NCBI RefSeq assembly: GCF_003293695.1 | Contig: NZ_CP029556.1 | Coordinates: 2,490,001 to 2,554,000 of the forward strand | Direction: 5' to 3' | DNA length: 64,000 bases | From: Lysobacter oculi | Lineage (GTDB): Bacteria > Pseudomonadota > Gammaproteobacteria > Xanthomonadales > Xanthomonadaceae | In this document: positions 54,232-64,000 of the stretch, one piece after another | Layout of the letters: each line of letters starts with the position of its first letter | Position numbering within the stretch: the stretch's first letter is position 1 | Translations under genes and position numbers: made by a program | The notes under the pieces: generated by a model | Seen by the model: the letters and a program-made list of their open reading frames with translations, nothing else | What the model was told of the DNA's origin: nothing | Database searches by the model: none

Positions 54232-55254
54232 GCCGCCAGTGCGCGCAGGCGCGAACGCAGGCGGCCGAGCAGGCCGGTCGGGGCTTCGCGGCGAACCGGC
54301 ATCTGCACCACCCACCGGGCGGGTGGCTTCGCCGGAGGCGGTGACGCGGGCGTGGCGGTAGGCCAGCAGCAGCGACAGGCCATGGCGGGCGCGGGCGGCG
54401 GGGATGCCGGCGGCGATCGCGGCATGGCGCAGCTGGCCGATGCTGTCGCCGCGGCGTGCCAGCCGCGCCAGCAGGCCCAGCCACGGCAGGCTGTCGGCTT
54501 GGGCGGAGAGATTCGGCCAGGTGTCGAGCGCGATGCGGGCGTTCTCGTCCTCGTGCCAGCGGGCCAACGTGGCGGCGGATTCGCCCGCGGCCGGCAGCGC
54601 CCAGCAGACCTGTTCCACCGAGACCGGGTGCAGCGGGCTGCCCTTGGCGGTGCGGCGCGCGAAGTCATCGGCAGCGACCGCGGTGATGCTTTCGACGGCG
54701 TCGTCCTGCAGCAGCGGCAACATCTGCGCGACCGGCTCGGACAGGTGCGCGGTGGCGTAACGGCCATCGACCAACAGGCTGCGGCCCGAACGCAGGCCGA
54801 ATTCCACCGGCCCGGCATGGCGGCGGCCGAGCAGCAGGTCGAGCAGCGGCGCCTGCGTCTGGGTGGTGGCGGCCACCGGGGCGCTGGTTTCAACCGGGGT
54901 GATAGTGGGCGATGCGGCGCTGGCCGGCGTTTCGGCCACAGCAGGCGCCGTGGCTGCCAGACCGGACGCGGCCAGGATGCCTTCGATCAGGCCGGTAAGC
55001 GCTTCGGACAGCGGCATCAGGCGGATCGGGCGTTCCAGGCGCGCTTCGCCATGCGCACTGTGCAGGTGGACGAAGCCGGCATCGGCATCCGGCGACAGGG
55101 TGATGTCGGCCGTGTTCTGGGTCACCACCACGCAGGGCACCGGCAGGTGGCTGGCGAGCACGCGCATCGAAATCTGCGCATGGCTCTGCTCAGTGGCCGG
55201 CAACTGGCCGATGGCGACTTCGACAGGGGGGTGTGACTGCAGGGGAGCGGTCAT
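54228..55254 (-). CDS. Hypothetical partner of the MglA-type GTPase, probable +1 frameshift near 54317
   Basis: Begins at the ATG at 55254 (MTAPLQSHPPVEVAIGQLPA). As written, its frame runs on into the GTPase and would give a 553-aa fusion counted from a further-upstream start, with an odd Pro/Arg-rich junction (RSPDRPARPPAFAPARTGG). The neighbouring frame gives a natural end, VVQMPVRREAPTGLLGRLRS...RALAA, whose TGA overlaps the GTPase ATG (ATGA). One extra C/G in the run near 54317 explains the difference; the corrected gene has 342 codons. No family is recognised; the region has an Ala/Pro/Thr-rich linker near residue 130. Confidence 0.6.
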
Positions 55255-55420
55255 GGGGGATCCCGGGCGGGGTAGGACAGGGCCTGCAACTAAGCAAGGG
55301 ATGTGCCATGTGTGTGCTAACGCCAAACAAGCTGAATGCGGGGTCCGGGTGGATCATCATTTTTATGAACACGGTCACGCCCAGTGTTGCACTTTTGGTC
55401 ACCAATGTGGACGGGAACAA

Positions 55421-56020
55421 TCAATTCGCGTCAGTATGTGACCAATACGCGACATCGGTTTCAGATGTGAACGGTCCGACCCGTTGCTTGCGGACGACAC
55501 CCCGCGCATCCACCAGCACGCTGTAGGGCAGCACGCCGGCTGGATTGCCCAGCACCACGCCGGCATCGCGCGGACCGGCATCGTCGCGGTAATGGGGATA
55601 GGGGGATGGCCGGCGCGCCAGCCAGTCGTGGACGGCGGCCGCCTCGTCCAGCGCCACGCCGACCACCTGCACGCCGTCGTTGCCCTGCTTTTCGTGGAAG
55701 GCGGCGAGTTCCGGCATCTCCTTGATGCACGGCCCGCACCAAGTGGCCCAGACATTGACCAGCACCGGGCGGCCGTTGGGCAGGGGGAGGTCGATGCGGG
55801 TGCCGTCCAGCGTCATCACGCTCACTTTCGGCAGCGGCTCACCACTCCGGGCGATGGCCAGCCCCGCCGGCGCGTCGCGCTGGATCACCGCCTGCAGCGC
55901 GCGCTGGCCGAGTTCGGTGCGCCAGATCGGGCCCGGCCCGTTCACCACGAAAGCCGCCACCAGTCCGACCGCGCCGGCCAGCAGCGCGATCCACAGCAGT
56001 TGGCGGGTCTCGCGCTTCAC
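55421..56020 (-). CDS. TlpA-family thiol-disulfide reductase
   Basis: 199 aa: one N-terminal membrane anchor (LLWIALLAGAVGLVAAFVV) and a periplasmic thioredoxin fold with WATWCGPCIKEMPEL. It probably receives electrons from DsbD, whose gene it follows with a 4-base overlap (ATGA). TlpA/ResA/CcmG-type proteins reduce cytochrome c apoproteins or other periplasmic thiols; the client here is not determined. Confidence 0.87.
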   Translation of the reverse strand: MKRETRQLLWIALLAGAVGLVAAFVVNGPGPIWRTELGQRALQAVIQRDAPAGLAIARSGEPLPKVSVMTLDGTRIDLPLPNGRPVLVNVWATWCGPCIKEMPELAAFHEKQGNDGVQVVGVALDEAAAVHDWLARRPSPYPHYRDDAGPRDAGVVLGNPAGVLPYSVLVDARGVVRKQRVGPFTSETDVAYWSHTDAN

Positions 56021-58392
56021 CGGCCGGCGGCCGCGGCGCGCAGGGCGTCACGCGCGATGGACGGCGTCAGCAGCGTCGGCAGCAGCACCGGCTGGCCGCC
56101 GCCGCGCGGATAGACCACGTAGAGCGGCAGCCCGACCGCGCCGTGTTCCTGCAGGAAGGCGGAGATCTTCGGGTCCACGTCGGTGTGGTCGCCGACCATA
56201 TAGATGGCGTTGGCTTCGCGCAGCGCCTGGCGGAAACCGTCGCGGGCGAACACCGCGCGCTCGTTGGCCTTGCAGGTGACGCACCAGTCGGCGGTGATGT
56301 TGACGAAGACCGGGCGACCTTCCGCGCGCAACTTCGCCAACAGTTCCGGGGAATAGGCGACGTGGTCGGCTTCCGCCAGCGTGGCCGCCGCCGGGGCCGG
56401 CCGCGACACGCCGCCGATGGCGTGCACCGCGAACGCGCTGCCGGCCAGCGCCAGCACCGCGAGGCCGAGCGCCCACTTCTGGCCGTGGCGACGCGCATGC
56501 GTCCACGCCCACAGCGCCAGCGCCAGCGCGATGGCGGCCAGCGCCCACAGCCCGAACGCATCCGCGCCGCGCTGCTGCGCCAGCACCCAGACCAGCCACG
56601 CGGCGGTGGCGTACATGGGGAAGGCGAGCAGCTGCTTCATCGTCTCCATCCACGCGCCCGGCTTGGGCAGCCAGCGCGCGAACGCGGGCACGAAGCCGAT
56701 CAGCAGGAACGGCAGCGCCAGGCCCAGGCCCAGTGCCAGGAACACCGCCATCGCCAGCGGCGCCGGCGCGACGAAGGCGTAGGCCAGCGCGGCGCCCATG
56801 AACGGCGCGGTGCACGGCGTGGCCAGCACCACCGCCAGCACGCCGGTGAGGAAATCGCCGCGCCAACCGGCCTTGCGCGAGGCCGCCAGTCCAGCCTGCG
56901 GCACCGCCAGCTGCGCGTACCAGAGCCCCGACAGCGACAGCCCGAAGGCGAACACCACCAGCGCCAGCGTCGCAACCACGCGCGGCATCTGCAACTGGAA
57001 GCCCCAGCCGATGCCCTGCTCGACCAGGTGCCCGCGCAGTGCCAGCACGATCGCGCCGAGCACCGCGAACGTCAGCAGCACGCCCGCCGTGTAGGCCAGC
57101 GCGTGGCGGCGCGCGTGCGCCCGGCTCTCGCCGCTCTGCGCCAGCGACAGCGCCTTGAGCGAGAGCACCGGCAGCACGCAGGGCATCAGGTTGAGGATCA
57201 GCCCGCCGCCGAGCGCCAGCAGCAGCGCGGCGAACAGGCCGACGCGGGTGCGCGGTGCCGCGGGTGCGTTGGGTTGGGGGATGGGCGATGTCGCTTCGGG
57301 CTGCGCATCGGGCGTGGTGGGCGATGCGGCATCAGGGGTTTGCGGGGCGACAGCGGCCTCGACGCCCGCCGAAGCCGGCATCGACACCCCATCGGCATTG
57401 ATCGGCGCGGGTGGCAGCGCGACGCCTGCCGTGCCGCTGGCCGAAGCCGCGACGGGCGCCTTCGATACCGTGGCGCCGGCCGGCAAGGTCAGCGCGATCT
57501 TCCGCGTCATCGGCTCGTAGCAGATGCCGTTGTCCTGGCAGCCCTGCAGCTGCACCTGCACGTTGACCGGCAACGCGGCGGCGCTGGTACGCAGCAGCGG
57601 CACGCGGACTTCGGCCTCGTCGAAATACACCTGCACCTGGCCGAAGTGCTCATCGCGATAGGGCTTGGCCTTGGGCCACGCCGGCTTGCCGACGGTCACC
57701 GTCTCGCGTTCGGCGCTGACGCCGATGCGGGTGCGGTCGCGATACAGGTAATAGCCCTTGGCCGGGGTGAAACGCAGCAGCACGGCATTGCCGCCATCGG
57801 CGATGGCTTCGACCCGGAAGGCCTGTTCCGGCGGCAGCGGCCGCGCGTCCTGGCCCGCCAGCAGGCCGCCCTGCGTGCCCGAGCCGCCACCGAGCCGCGC
57901 GCCGAGCGCGGCGAAACCGGCATCGCCGCCGCCCTCGACATCCACATTCGTGCCGCCGGGCAATTGCACGTTGAGCGTACGGGTCTGCGGCGGATAGCAG
58001 ACGCCGGCATCGGCGCAGCCCTGGTATTTGATCCGCAGCGCGAGCGCGCTGGTGCCGGCATCGGCCTGGCCGGGCAGGCTGGCGCGCATCTCGCCGCGAT
58101 AGGTTTCGACATCGCCGAAGAATTCATCGCGATGTTTCTTGCCCCCCGGCATCTGCAGCGCACCGGCCCGGAAGCCGCTTCCCAATACCTCCACCTTGGT
58201 GCGGTGGCGATACAGGTAATAGCCGGGCGCGATCTTCCAGCGCACTTCGATGCGGTCGCGGACCGGCGCGCTGGCGGAGAGCTGGAACACGCTGTCGACC
58301 GGCGGCAATTCGCTCGGGTCCATGGCCTGCGCGAAGGCGGGCAGGGTGGCGAAGGCGAGGAGGAACGCGGCGGCGCGGGCAATCAAGGTCAT
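56017..58392 (-). CDS. dsbD: Thiol:disulfide interchange protein DsbD, with duplicated N-terminal domain
   Basis: 791 aa from the ATG at 58392; signal peptide TLIARAAAFLLAFATLPAFA. Two consecutive periplasmic alpha-type domains are visible, each with a GYYLYRxRT strand and a C-x5-CY pair (CADAGVCYPP and CQDNGICYEP). Then follow an eight-helix transmembrane domain (two Cys within LMPCVLPVLSLKAL and ATPCTAPFMG) and a C-terminal thioredoxin domain (WCVTCKANE). It moves electrons from cytoplasmic thioredoxin to periplasmic partners. The second alpha domain makes it longer than the 565-aa E. coli protein. Confidence 0.92.
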   Translation of the reverse strand: MTLIARAAAFLLAFATLPAFAQAMDPSELPPVDSVFQLSASAPVRDRIEVRWKIAPGYYLYRHRTKVEVLGSGFRAGALQMPGGKKHRDEFFGDVETYRGEMRASLPGQADAGTSALALRIKYQGCADAGVCYPPQTRTLNVQLPGGTNVDVEGGGDAGFAALGARLGGGSGTQGGLLAGQDARPLPPEQAFRVEAIADGGNAVLLRFTPAKGYYLYRDRTRIGVSAERETVTVGKPAWPKAKPYRDEHFGQVQVYFDEAEVRVPLLRTSAAALPVNVQVQLQGCQDNGICYEPMTRKIALTLPAGATVSKAPVAASASGTAGVALPPAPINADGVSMPASAGVEAAVAPQTPDAASPTTPDAQPEATSPIPQPNAPAAPRTRVGLFAALLLALGGGLILNLMPCVLPVLSLKALSLAQSGESRAHARRHALAYTAGVLLTFAVLGAIVLALRGHLVEQGIGWGFQLQMPRVVATLALVVFAFGLSLSGLWYAQLAVPQAGLAASRKAGWRGDFLTGVLAVVLATPCTAPFMGAALAYAFVAPAPLAMAVFLALGLGLALPFLLIGFVPAFARWLPKPGAWMETMKQLLAFPMYATAAWLVWVLAQQRGADAFGLWALAAIALALALWAWTHARRHGQKWALGLAVLALAGSAFAVHAIGGVSRPAPAAATLAEADHVAYSPELLAKLRAEGRPVFVNITADWCVTCKANERAVFARDGFRQALREANAIYMVGDHTDVDPKISAFLQEHGAVGLPLYVVYPRGGGQPVLLPTLLTPSIARDALRAAAAGR

Positions 58393-58405
58393 CGGGGGCT
58401 TGGGC

Positions 58406-58729
58406 TCAGGGCGCGGGGCGGGTTTCGGCGCGCACCCAGTCGAGGTAGGCGGCGAGGCCATCGGCGGCTTCGACCGCGACCAGTTCGGGAAGTTCGTGGG
58501 GATGCAGCATCGGCAGCCGCTCGCGCAGGGCGTCGAAGCGATCGTGGCTGGTCTTGATGATGAGCAGCAGTTCGTCGTCACGGGTCACTTCGCCCTGCCA
58601 GCGGTAGGTCGAGCGCAGGCCGGGCACCACGTTGACGCAGGCCGCCAGCCGCTCGTCCACCAGCGCGGTGGCGATGCGCCCGGCGCTGTCGGCGTCGGGG
58701 CAGGTGGAGAAACAGATCAGCACGGACAT
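58406..58729 (-). CDS. cutA: Divalent-cation tolerance protein CutA
   Basis: 107 aa. The trimeric CutA fold is recognised by CPDADSAGRIATALVDERLA, ACVNVVPGLRSTYRWQGEV and LIIKTSHDRFDALRERLP. The original link to copper tolerance is now thought to be partly due to neighbouring dsbD, which lies 13 bp downstream here too. The exact biochemical role is open. Confidence 0.93.
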   Translation of the reverse strand: MSVLICFSTCPDADSAGRIATALVDERLAACVNVVPGLRSTYRWQGEVTRDDELLLIIKTSHDRFDALRERLPMLHPHELPELVAVEAADGLAAYLDWVRAETRPAP

Positions 58730-58746
58730 GCGTACAGGGTAACGGC

Positions 58747-60561
58747 TCAGGCCGCGGTGAGCGTTTCCAGCACGGCGTCGCCATAGCGTTCCAGCTTGCT
58801 GGCGCCGATGCCGCCGATCTCCGCCAGTTCGCCGTGGTTGGCCGGGTTGCGCGCGGCGATTTCGCGCAATGTGCGGTCGTGGAAGATGACGTAGGGCGGA
58901 ACGCCCTGTTCGCGCGCCAGCCGGGTGCGCAGTTCGCGCAGGGCATCGAAGCGCGGCGCCTGCTGCGGGGTCAGCGTGTCATGGGGCGATGCCGAACCGG
59001 CACGCCCGCCGCGACCGGCCTTGCGTGGCGCTTCCCGACGCAGCATCACCGGGCGGCGCTCCTTGAGGATTTCGGCGCTCGTTCCGGTCAGGCGCAGGCT
59101 GCCGTGGCCTTCGGCGTCCACCGCCAGCCAGCCGCCCGCGACCAGTTGCCGGAACACGCCGCGCCAGGCACGGGCGTCGAGTTCGGTGCCGATGCCGTAG
59201 GTGCTGAGCTGGTCGTGGCCGAACTGGCGGATGCGCTCGCCGTCGCTGCCTCTCAATATGTCGATGAGATGCCCGGCGCCGAAGCGCTGGCCGCTGCGGT
59301 ACACGCAGCTCAGCGCCTTCTGCGCGGCGAGCGTGGCGTCCCAGCTTTCCGGCGGCGACAGGCAGTTGTCGCAGTTCCCGCAGGGCTGTGGATAGGTTTC
59401 GCCGAAGCTCGCCAGCAGCACCTGTCGGCGGCATTGCATCGACTCGCAGTAGCCGACCAGCGCGTCCAGCTTGCGGTGTTCCAGCCGCTTGCGGGCGTCG
59501 TCGGCATCGCCCTGTTCGATCATCTGCCGCAGCAGCACCAGGTCGCCCAGGCCGTAGCACATCCATGCTTCGGCGGGCTCGCCGTCGCGGCCGGCGCGGC
59601 CGGTTTCCTGGGTGTAGCCCTCGACCGATTTCGGCAGGTCGATGTGGGCGACGAAGCGCACGTCGGGTTTGTCGATGCCCATGCCGAAGGCGATCGTCGC
59701 CACCATCACCACGCCGTCCTCGCGCAGGAAGCGACGCTGGTTGGAGGCGCGTGTCTCCGCGTCCATGCCGGCGTGGTAGGGCAGCGCGTCGATGCCGTGT
59801 TCGCGCAGGAAGCCGGCGGTGTCTTCCACCTTGCGCCGCGACATCGCATAGACGATGCCGGCCTCGTCCGCGTGCCCGCGCAGGAAGTCGAGCAGCTGCC
59901 GGCGCGCGTTGTCCTTCTGCACCACGGTGTAGCGGATGTTGGGGCGGTCGAAGCTGCCGGCGAAGTGGCGGGCGTCTTCCAGTTGCAGGCGTTCGGCGAT
60001 CTCGCGGCGGGTCGGTGGATCGGCGGTGGCGGTCAGCGCAATGCGCGGGATGCCGGGCCAGCGTTCGTGGAGCAGGGTGAGTTGGCGGTATTCCGGGCGG
60101 AAGTCGTGGCCCCATTGCGAGACGCAGTGCGCTTCGTCGATGGCGAACAGGGCGATGTGGCTGCGTTCCAGCAGCGACAGGAAGCGCGGGGCGAGCAGGC
60201 GTTCGGGCGCGACGTAGAGAAGGTCGAGTCCGCCGGCCACGAGTTGGCGTTCGACGTCGGCGGCGGTGTCGGCATCCAGCGCGGAGTTGAGGCAGGCGGC
60301 GGCGACGCCGAGCTGGCGCAGCGCATCGACCTGGTCCTGCATCAGCGCGATCAGCGGCGAGATGACGATGGCGCAGCCTTCGCGCAGCAGGGCGGGCAGC
60401 TGGTAGCAGAGCGATTTGCCGCCGCCGGTGGGCATCAGCACCAGGGCGTCACCGCCGCCGGCGACGTGCCCGACGATCTCCGCCTGCGGGCCGCGGAAAG
60501 CGGGGTGCCCGAAGACGCGTTGCAGGGTGTCGAGGGCGGGGTCGGGGGCGGAATGCGGCAT
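58747..60561 (-). CDS. recQ: ATP-dependent DNA helicase RecQ
   Basis: 604 aa from the ATG at 60561 ([20 protein letters not shown]). Helicase motifs: [16 protein letters not shown] (Walker A), [20 protein letters not shown] (DEAH and RecQ loop), [16 protein letters not shown]. The RQC zinc site ([19 protein letters not shown]) and the C-terminal HRDC domain ([20 protein letters not shown]) are complete. It unwinds DNA in the RecF recombination pathway. The frame is open far upstream through a structured intergenic region, but that extension is not plausible protein. Confidence 0.95.
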   Translation of the reverse strand: MPHSAPDPALDTLQRVFGHPAFRGPQAEIVGHVAGGGDALVLMPTGGGKSLCYQLPALLREGCAIVISPLIALMQDQVDALRQLGVAAACLNSALDADTAADVERQLVAGGLDLLYVAPERLLAPRFLSLLERSHIALFAIDEAHCVSQWGHDFRPEYRQLTLLHERWPGIPRIALTATADPPTRREIAERLQLEDARHFAGSFDRPNIRYTVVQKDNARRQLLDFLRGHADEAGIVYAMSRRKVEDTAGFLREHGIDALPYHAGMDAETRASNQRRFLREDGVVMVATIAFGMGIDKPDVRFVAHIDLPKSVEGYTQETGRAGRDGEPAEAWMCYGLGDLVLLRQMIEQGDADDARKRLEHRKLDALVGYCESMQCRRQVLLASFGETYPQPCGNCDNCLSPPESWDATLAAQKALSCVYRSGQRFGAGHLIDILRGSDGERIRQFGHDQLSTYGIGTELDARAWRGVFRQLVAGGWLAVDAEGHGSLRLTGTSAEILKERRPVMLRREAPRKAGRGGRAGSASPHDTLTPQQAPRFDALRELRTRLAREQGVPPYVIFHDRTLREIAARNPANHGELAEIGGIGASKLERYGDAVLETLTAA

Positions 60562-60937
60562 GCGGAAAGGATAGCGAGGGAGTGTCTCAGGGCTTAAGTC
60601 GGGAATCGGGCGGCGTCGTGGATTCGGGGCGCTAGTGCGTTCATAACGAAGGCTAGGTATTCCCGAATATCCAGCAAGAGGTGTGGAGGGGGTGGGCGTT
60701 TGCGTATAGCGCACCAAGGGTGAGGTGGGTGCGCTTTCGCGCCACTGGCGCGAGCGCCCGCCGAACGCCTCGAGCGCTGCGAGAGGCCGGACCGCGAAGC
60801 GGGTGCGCGGCAGCGCATCGGACATGGATGTCCGCTTGCGCTGGGGAGCAAATGCCCGCCTCCTCCATACCGGGCCGAAGCCGGCTCTTGGCTTTTTTAA
60901 AGGCTCAGAAATCGGAGCGGCTTCGTCACCGCGACTC

Positions 60938-61040
60938 CCGGGGCAGCGGGGGTGTGCTTTCCGGCGCGAGCGAACGTCCTGTTCGACGCGCCGCCGCGCG
61001 CCATCCATGGCGCGCTATGCGCACACCCCCGCTGCCCCGG
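60938..61040. repeat. 20-bp perfect inverted repeat with nested hairpins
   Basis: CCGGGGCAGCGGGGGTGTGC (60938-60957) is exactly complementary to GCACACCCCCGCTGCCCCGG (61021-61040). The 63-base loop contains a second stem GGCGCG...CGAAC/GTTCG...CGCGCC (about 60963-60992) and a third, GCGCGCCAT/ATGGCGCGC (60996-61004 and 61007-61015). Confidence 0.85.
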
Positions 61041-61121
61041 AATCCGCTGCAGTGCCGAGCCTGTGGGTTGCGAGGGTTTGGATTTCTGTTTGGCAGAGGC
61101 GCAACAGCAAATGACTTCGCC

Positions 61122-61154
61122 ATCCCCGATCCCCGATCCCCCGATCCCCGATCC
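61122..61154. repeat. Short tandem repeat ATCCCCG
   Basis: Four consecutive units of (AT)CCCCGATC type in 33 bases, one with an additional C. This is a low-complexity slippage-prone tract. Confidence 0.7.
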
Positions 61155-61260
61155 GTCTAAAACCCGGCCAAACGGCCCCCAGCCCCCGCAGCCCTTGAAT
61201 CCCTCGTCGCCCACCCCATCTCCAAGGCATCCCGGCGCGGCGCTGCTCGCGCCCGGCGGC

Positions 61261-61290
61261 TTGGCACTCCTGGGTGCCGACTGCTAGAAT
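61261..61290 (+). promoter_or_regulatory. groESL promoter with CIRCE (HrcA) operator
   Basis: TTGGCACTC (61261-61269), nine bases, then GACTGCTAG (61279-61287). This matches the CIRCE consensus TTAGCACTC-N9-GAGTGCTAA at 15 of 18 positions with the exact spacer. A sigma-70 type promoter overlaps it: TTGGCA (61261-61266), 18 bp, TGCTAGAAT (extended -10, 61282-61290). HrcA binding here would repress groESL until heat shock. Confidence 0.75.
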
Positions 61291-61333
61291 CGTCGGGTTT
61301 TTCCACCCTAATCAATAACTTGAGAGATTCGCC

Positions 61334-61621
61334 ATGAACATCAAGCCACTCCATGACCGCATCGTGGTCAAGCCGATCGAAGCCGAAGAACTGTCCGCCG
61401 GCGGCATCGTGATCCCGGACAACGCCAAGGAAAAGCCGACCAAGGGTGAAGTGGTCGCCGTGGGCACCGGCAAGGTGTTCGACAACGGCCAGGTCCGCGC
61501 CATGACCGTCAAGGTCGGCGACAAGGTGATCTACGGCCAGTACGCCGGCAGCGCCTACAAGGACGGCGGCACCGAATACAAGATCGTGCGCGAAGACGAC
61601 ATCCTCGCCATCCTCGCCTGA
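61334..61621 (+). CDS. groES: Co-chaperonin GroES
   Basis: 95 aa ([20 protein letters not shown]), the heptameric lid of the GroEL chamber, with the mobile-loop region around [23 protein letters not shown] upstream of the ATG serves as ribosome site. It is 36 bp upstream of groEL and has a CIRCE-type promoter. Confidence 0.98.
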   Translation: MNIKPLHDRIVVKPIEAEELSAGGIVIPDNAKEKPTKGEVVAVGTGKVFDNGQVRAMTVKVGDKVIYGQYAGSAYKDGGTEYKIVREDDILAILA

Positions 61622-61642
61622 TCCCTCTCCCCCATCATCTAG

Positions 61643-63298
<1,656 letters not shown>

Positions 63299-63336
63299 TC
63301 CGGCTTTCCCGCGTCACGCGACACCGCAAGAAAAAA

Positions 63337-63362
63337 ACCCCCGCAGCGATGCGGGGGTTTTT
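63337..63362 (+). terminator. groESL terminator
   Basis: ACCCCCGCA, loop GCGA, TGCGGGGGT, then TTTTT; preceded by A7, so it may work in both directions. Confidence 0.92.
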
Positions 63363-63446
63363 TGTGGGCGCGAGGGCAGCCGGGCGCTGATGGCTTGCCA
63401 CATGGTTAGAGTCGGTGCTGGGAGCCCTTGGGGGAGGTCATCCGGT

Positions 63447-64000
63447 ATGCGCGTTCTGCTGTTCCTGCTGCTGTCCGCGGTTGCCGGTTGGGCCCATGCC
63501 GCGCCGCGCGTCGACATCGCCTGCCTGCCGGGTTCGAGCCGGATGACGCTGGTCGAAGCCCGCGCCGCCGCCGAAGGGGACTGGCAGGCGGGGCAGCCCG
63601 AGCTGCCGTTCTCCGGTGGCCTCAACCGCGAGTGGTGCCGGTTGAGCGCGCAGGCGCCGGGCGATGACGGCCTGATCGTCGAGTTCGATGGTCGCGCCGT
63701 CATCTCCATTTCCGTGCCCACCGTCTATGCGCCGGGAGCCGACACCGGCCACCGCCTGCGCGACGGCAACGGCGGGCAAGGCAGCTTCAGCCACCGCATC
63801 GTGCCCACCCTGCGCGTGTCCGAGGCGATGGAAGGGCAGCCGTATTACCTGCGCTTCGAAGGGCGCCGCCCGCCGGACACCGTGATCACCCGCGCCAGCG
63901 GCCTGGAAGACTTCGTGTATGCCCAGCGGCGTGCGCATGAGTTCGATGTCGGGATCATCGTGGCCATGGCGATGCTCGGCATGATGGCGTCGATCTTTGC
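63447..64000 (+). CDS. Probable 7TM-DISM signalling protein (partial, runs off the window)
   Basis: The frame is open from the ATG at 63447, with GGAGG upstream, to the last base (184 codons seen). A cleavable signal peptide (MRVLLFLLLSAVAGWAHA) leads to a periplasmic beta-rich domain of about 145 residues. The first membrane helix of the next domain begins near FDVGIIVAMAMLGMMASIF. This order suits the 7TMR-DISM sensors, which in xanthomonads often carry a C-terminal GGDEF or kinase domain. The output domain lies outside, so the signalling type is unknown. Confidence 0.55.
   Translation, partial: MRVLLFLLLSAVAGWAHAAPRVDIACLPGSSRMTLVEARAAAEGDWQAGQPELPFSGGLNREWCRLSAQAPGDDGLIVEFDGRAVISISVPTVYAPGADTGHRLRDGNGGQGSFSHRIVPTLRVSEAMEGQPYYLRFEGRRPPDTVITRASGLEDFVYAQRRAHEFDVGIIVAMAMLGMMASIF

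Larger units (their letters stand above)
60562..61260. other. Long structured intergenic region upstream of recQ and groES
   Basis: 700 bp without a convincing gene, although frames on both strands stay open because of the very high GC. It contains a 20-bp perfect inverted repeat with nested hairpins (60938-61040) and a short tandem repeat of CCCCGATC (61122-61154). The style, with runs such as CCCCCGCTGCCCCGG, resembles dispersed intergenic repeats of xanthomonad genomes; copy number cannot be judged from one window. Confidence 0.55.

Noticed and set aside
53665..55326. Single 553-aa fusion protein with C-terminal GTPase
   Set aside because: The junction is a Pro/Arg-rich shadow sequence; the other frame gives a natural end and an ATGA overlap after a one-base correction. 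Kept as two genes with a note.
56143..58557. 804-aa plus-strand frame
   Set aside because: Antisense to dsbD and the end of cutA; Arg/Gly/His-rich shadow.
58834..60597. 587-aa plus-strand frame
   Set aside because: Antisense to recQ; no motif.
60562..61008. N-terminal extension of RecQ to 753 aa
   Set aside because: The extension covers the structured intergenic repeat region and has no helicase-like sequence; family length agrees with the ATG at 60561.

Overview
The window looks like a chromosomal segment of a gammaproteobacterium of the family Xanthomonadaceae (Lysobacter/Luteimonas/Pseudoxanthomonas-like). The evidence is the gene order aroQ-accB-accC-prmA-DUF3426-fis-purH-purD, recQ-cutA-dsbD-tlpA next to groES-groEL, a CIRCE-type operator before groES, and a predicted effector of the Xanthomonadales bacteria-killing type IV secretion system. 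The species cannot be fixed from the sequence alone.

Left part (1 to about 26.8 kb): accessory DNA. It opens with an integrase remnant, an OST-HTH protein and a dead IS1182-type element. After an ABM monooxygenase and a UvrA2-like ATPase comes a stress and DNA-repair block (about 6.8-23 kb): flavin oxidoreductase, CorA, exonuclease III, isochorismatase-type hydrolase, DUF6766 protein, ferritin-like protein, catalase HPII, DUF72, Fpg/Nei glycosylase, zinc alcohol dehydrogenase, hemerythrin, and a bacterial NHEJ locus (ku - DUF3606 - ligD; ku carries a +1 frameshift). It ends in a plasmid/ICE-style module: DUF932, YqaJ nuclease, a metal-binding hydrolase broken by an 8-bp duplication, and a RadC-like protein.

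Middle part (about 26.8-36.4 kb): a compact, AT-richer integrative element. It holds a DUF3987 protein, an inovirus-Gp2-like replication protein, an AlpA-type regulator, two proteins of unknown function, a P4-type integrase with its own octamer sites, and a tRNA-Met with a truncated tRNA-Met beside it. Two diverged IS3-family (IS407-like) elements in opposite orientation sit inside it. Each has a perfect 4-bp target duplication, and one splits a 333-codon gene that can be restored exactly on paper.

Right part (36.4-64 kb): GC-rich core chromosome with rppH, a 12-unit 21-bp palindromic tandem array, DUF4126, DUF6776, erpA, nudC (frameshifted), a DUF2752/dispanin cluster and an MFS-acyltransferase fusion. 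It then holds a lower-GC immunity/effector pair (XAC2610/XAC2609-like), the purine and acetyl-CoA carboxylase operon, and an MglA-type GTPase with two roadblock proteins. It ends with thiol-redox genes (tlpA, dsbD), cutA, recQ, a strongly folded 700-bp intergenic region, groESL, and the start of a probable 7TM-DISM signalling protein that runs off the end.

Several otherwise intact genes (ku, nudC, the gene at 54.2-55.3 kb) differ from an open frame by exactly one extra base. This may be true decay or sequence error and should be checked before any of them is called inactive.
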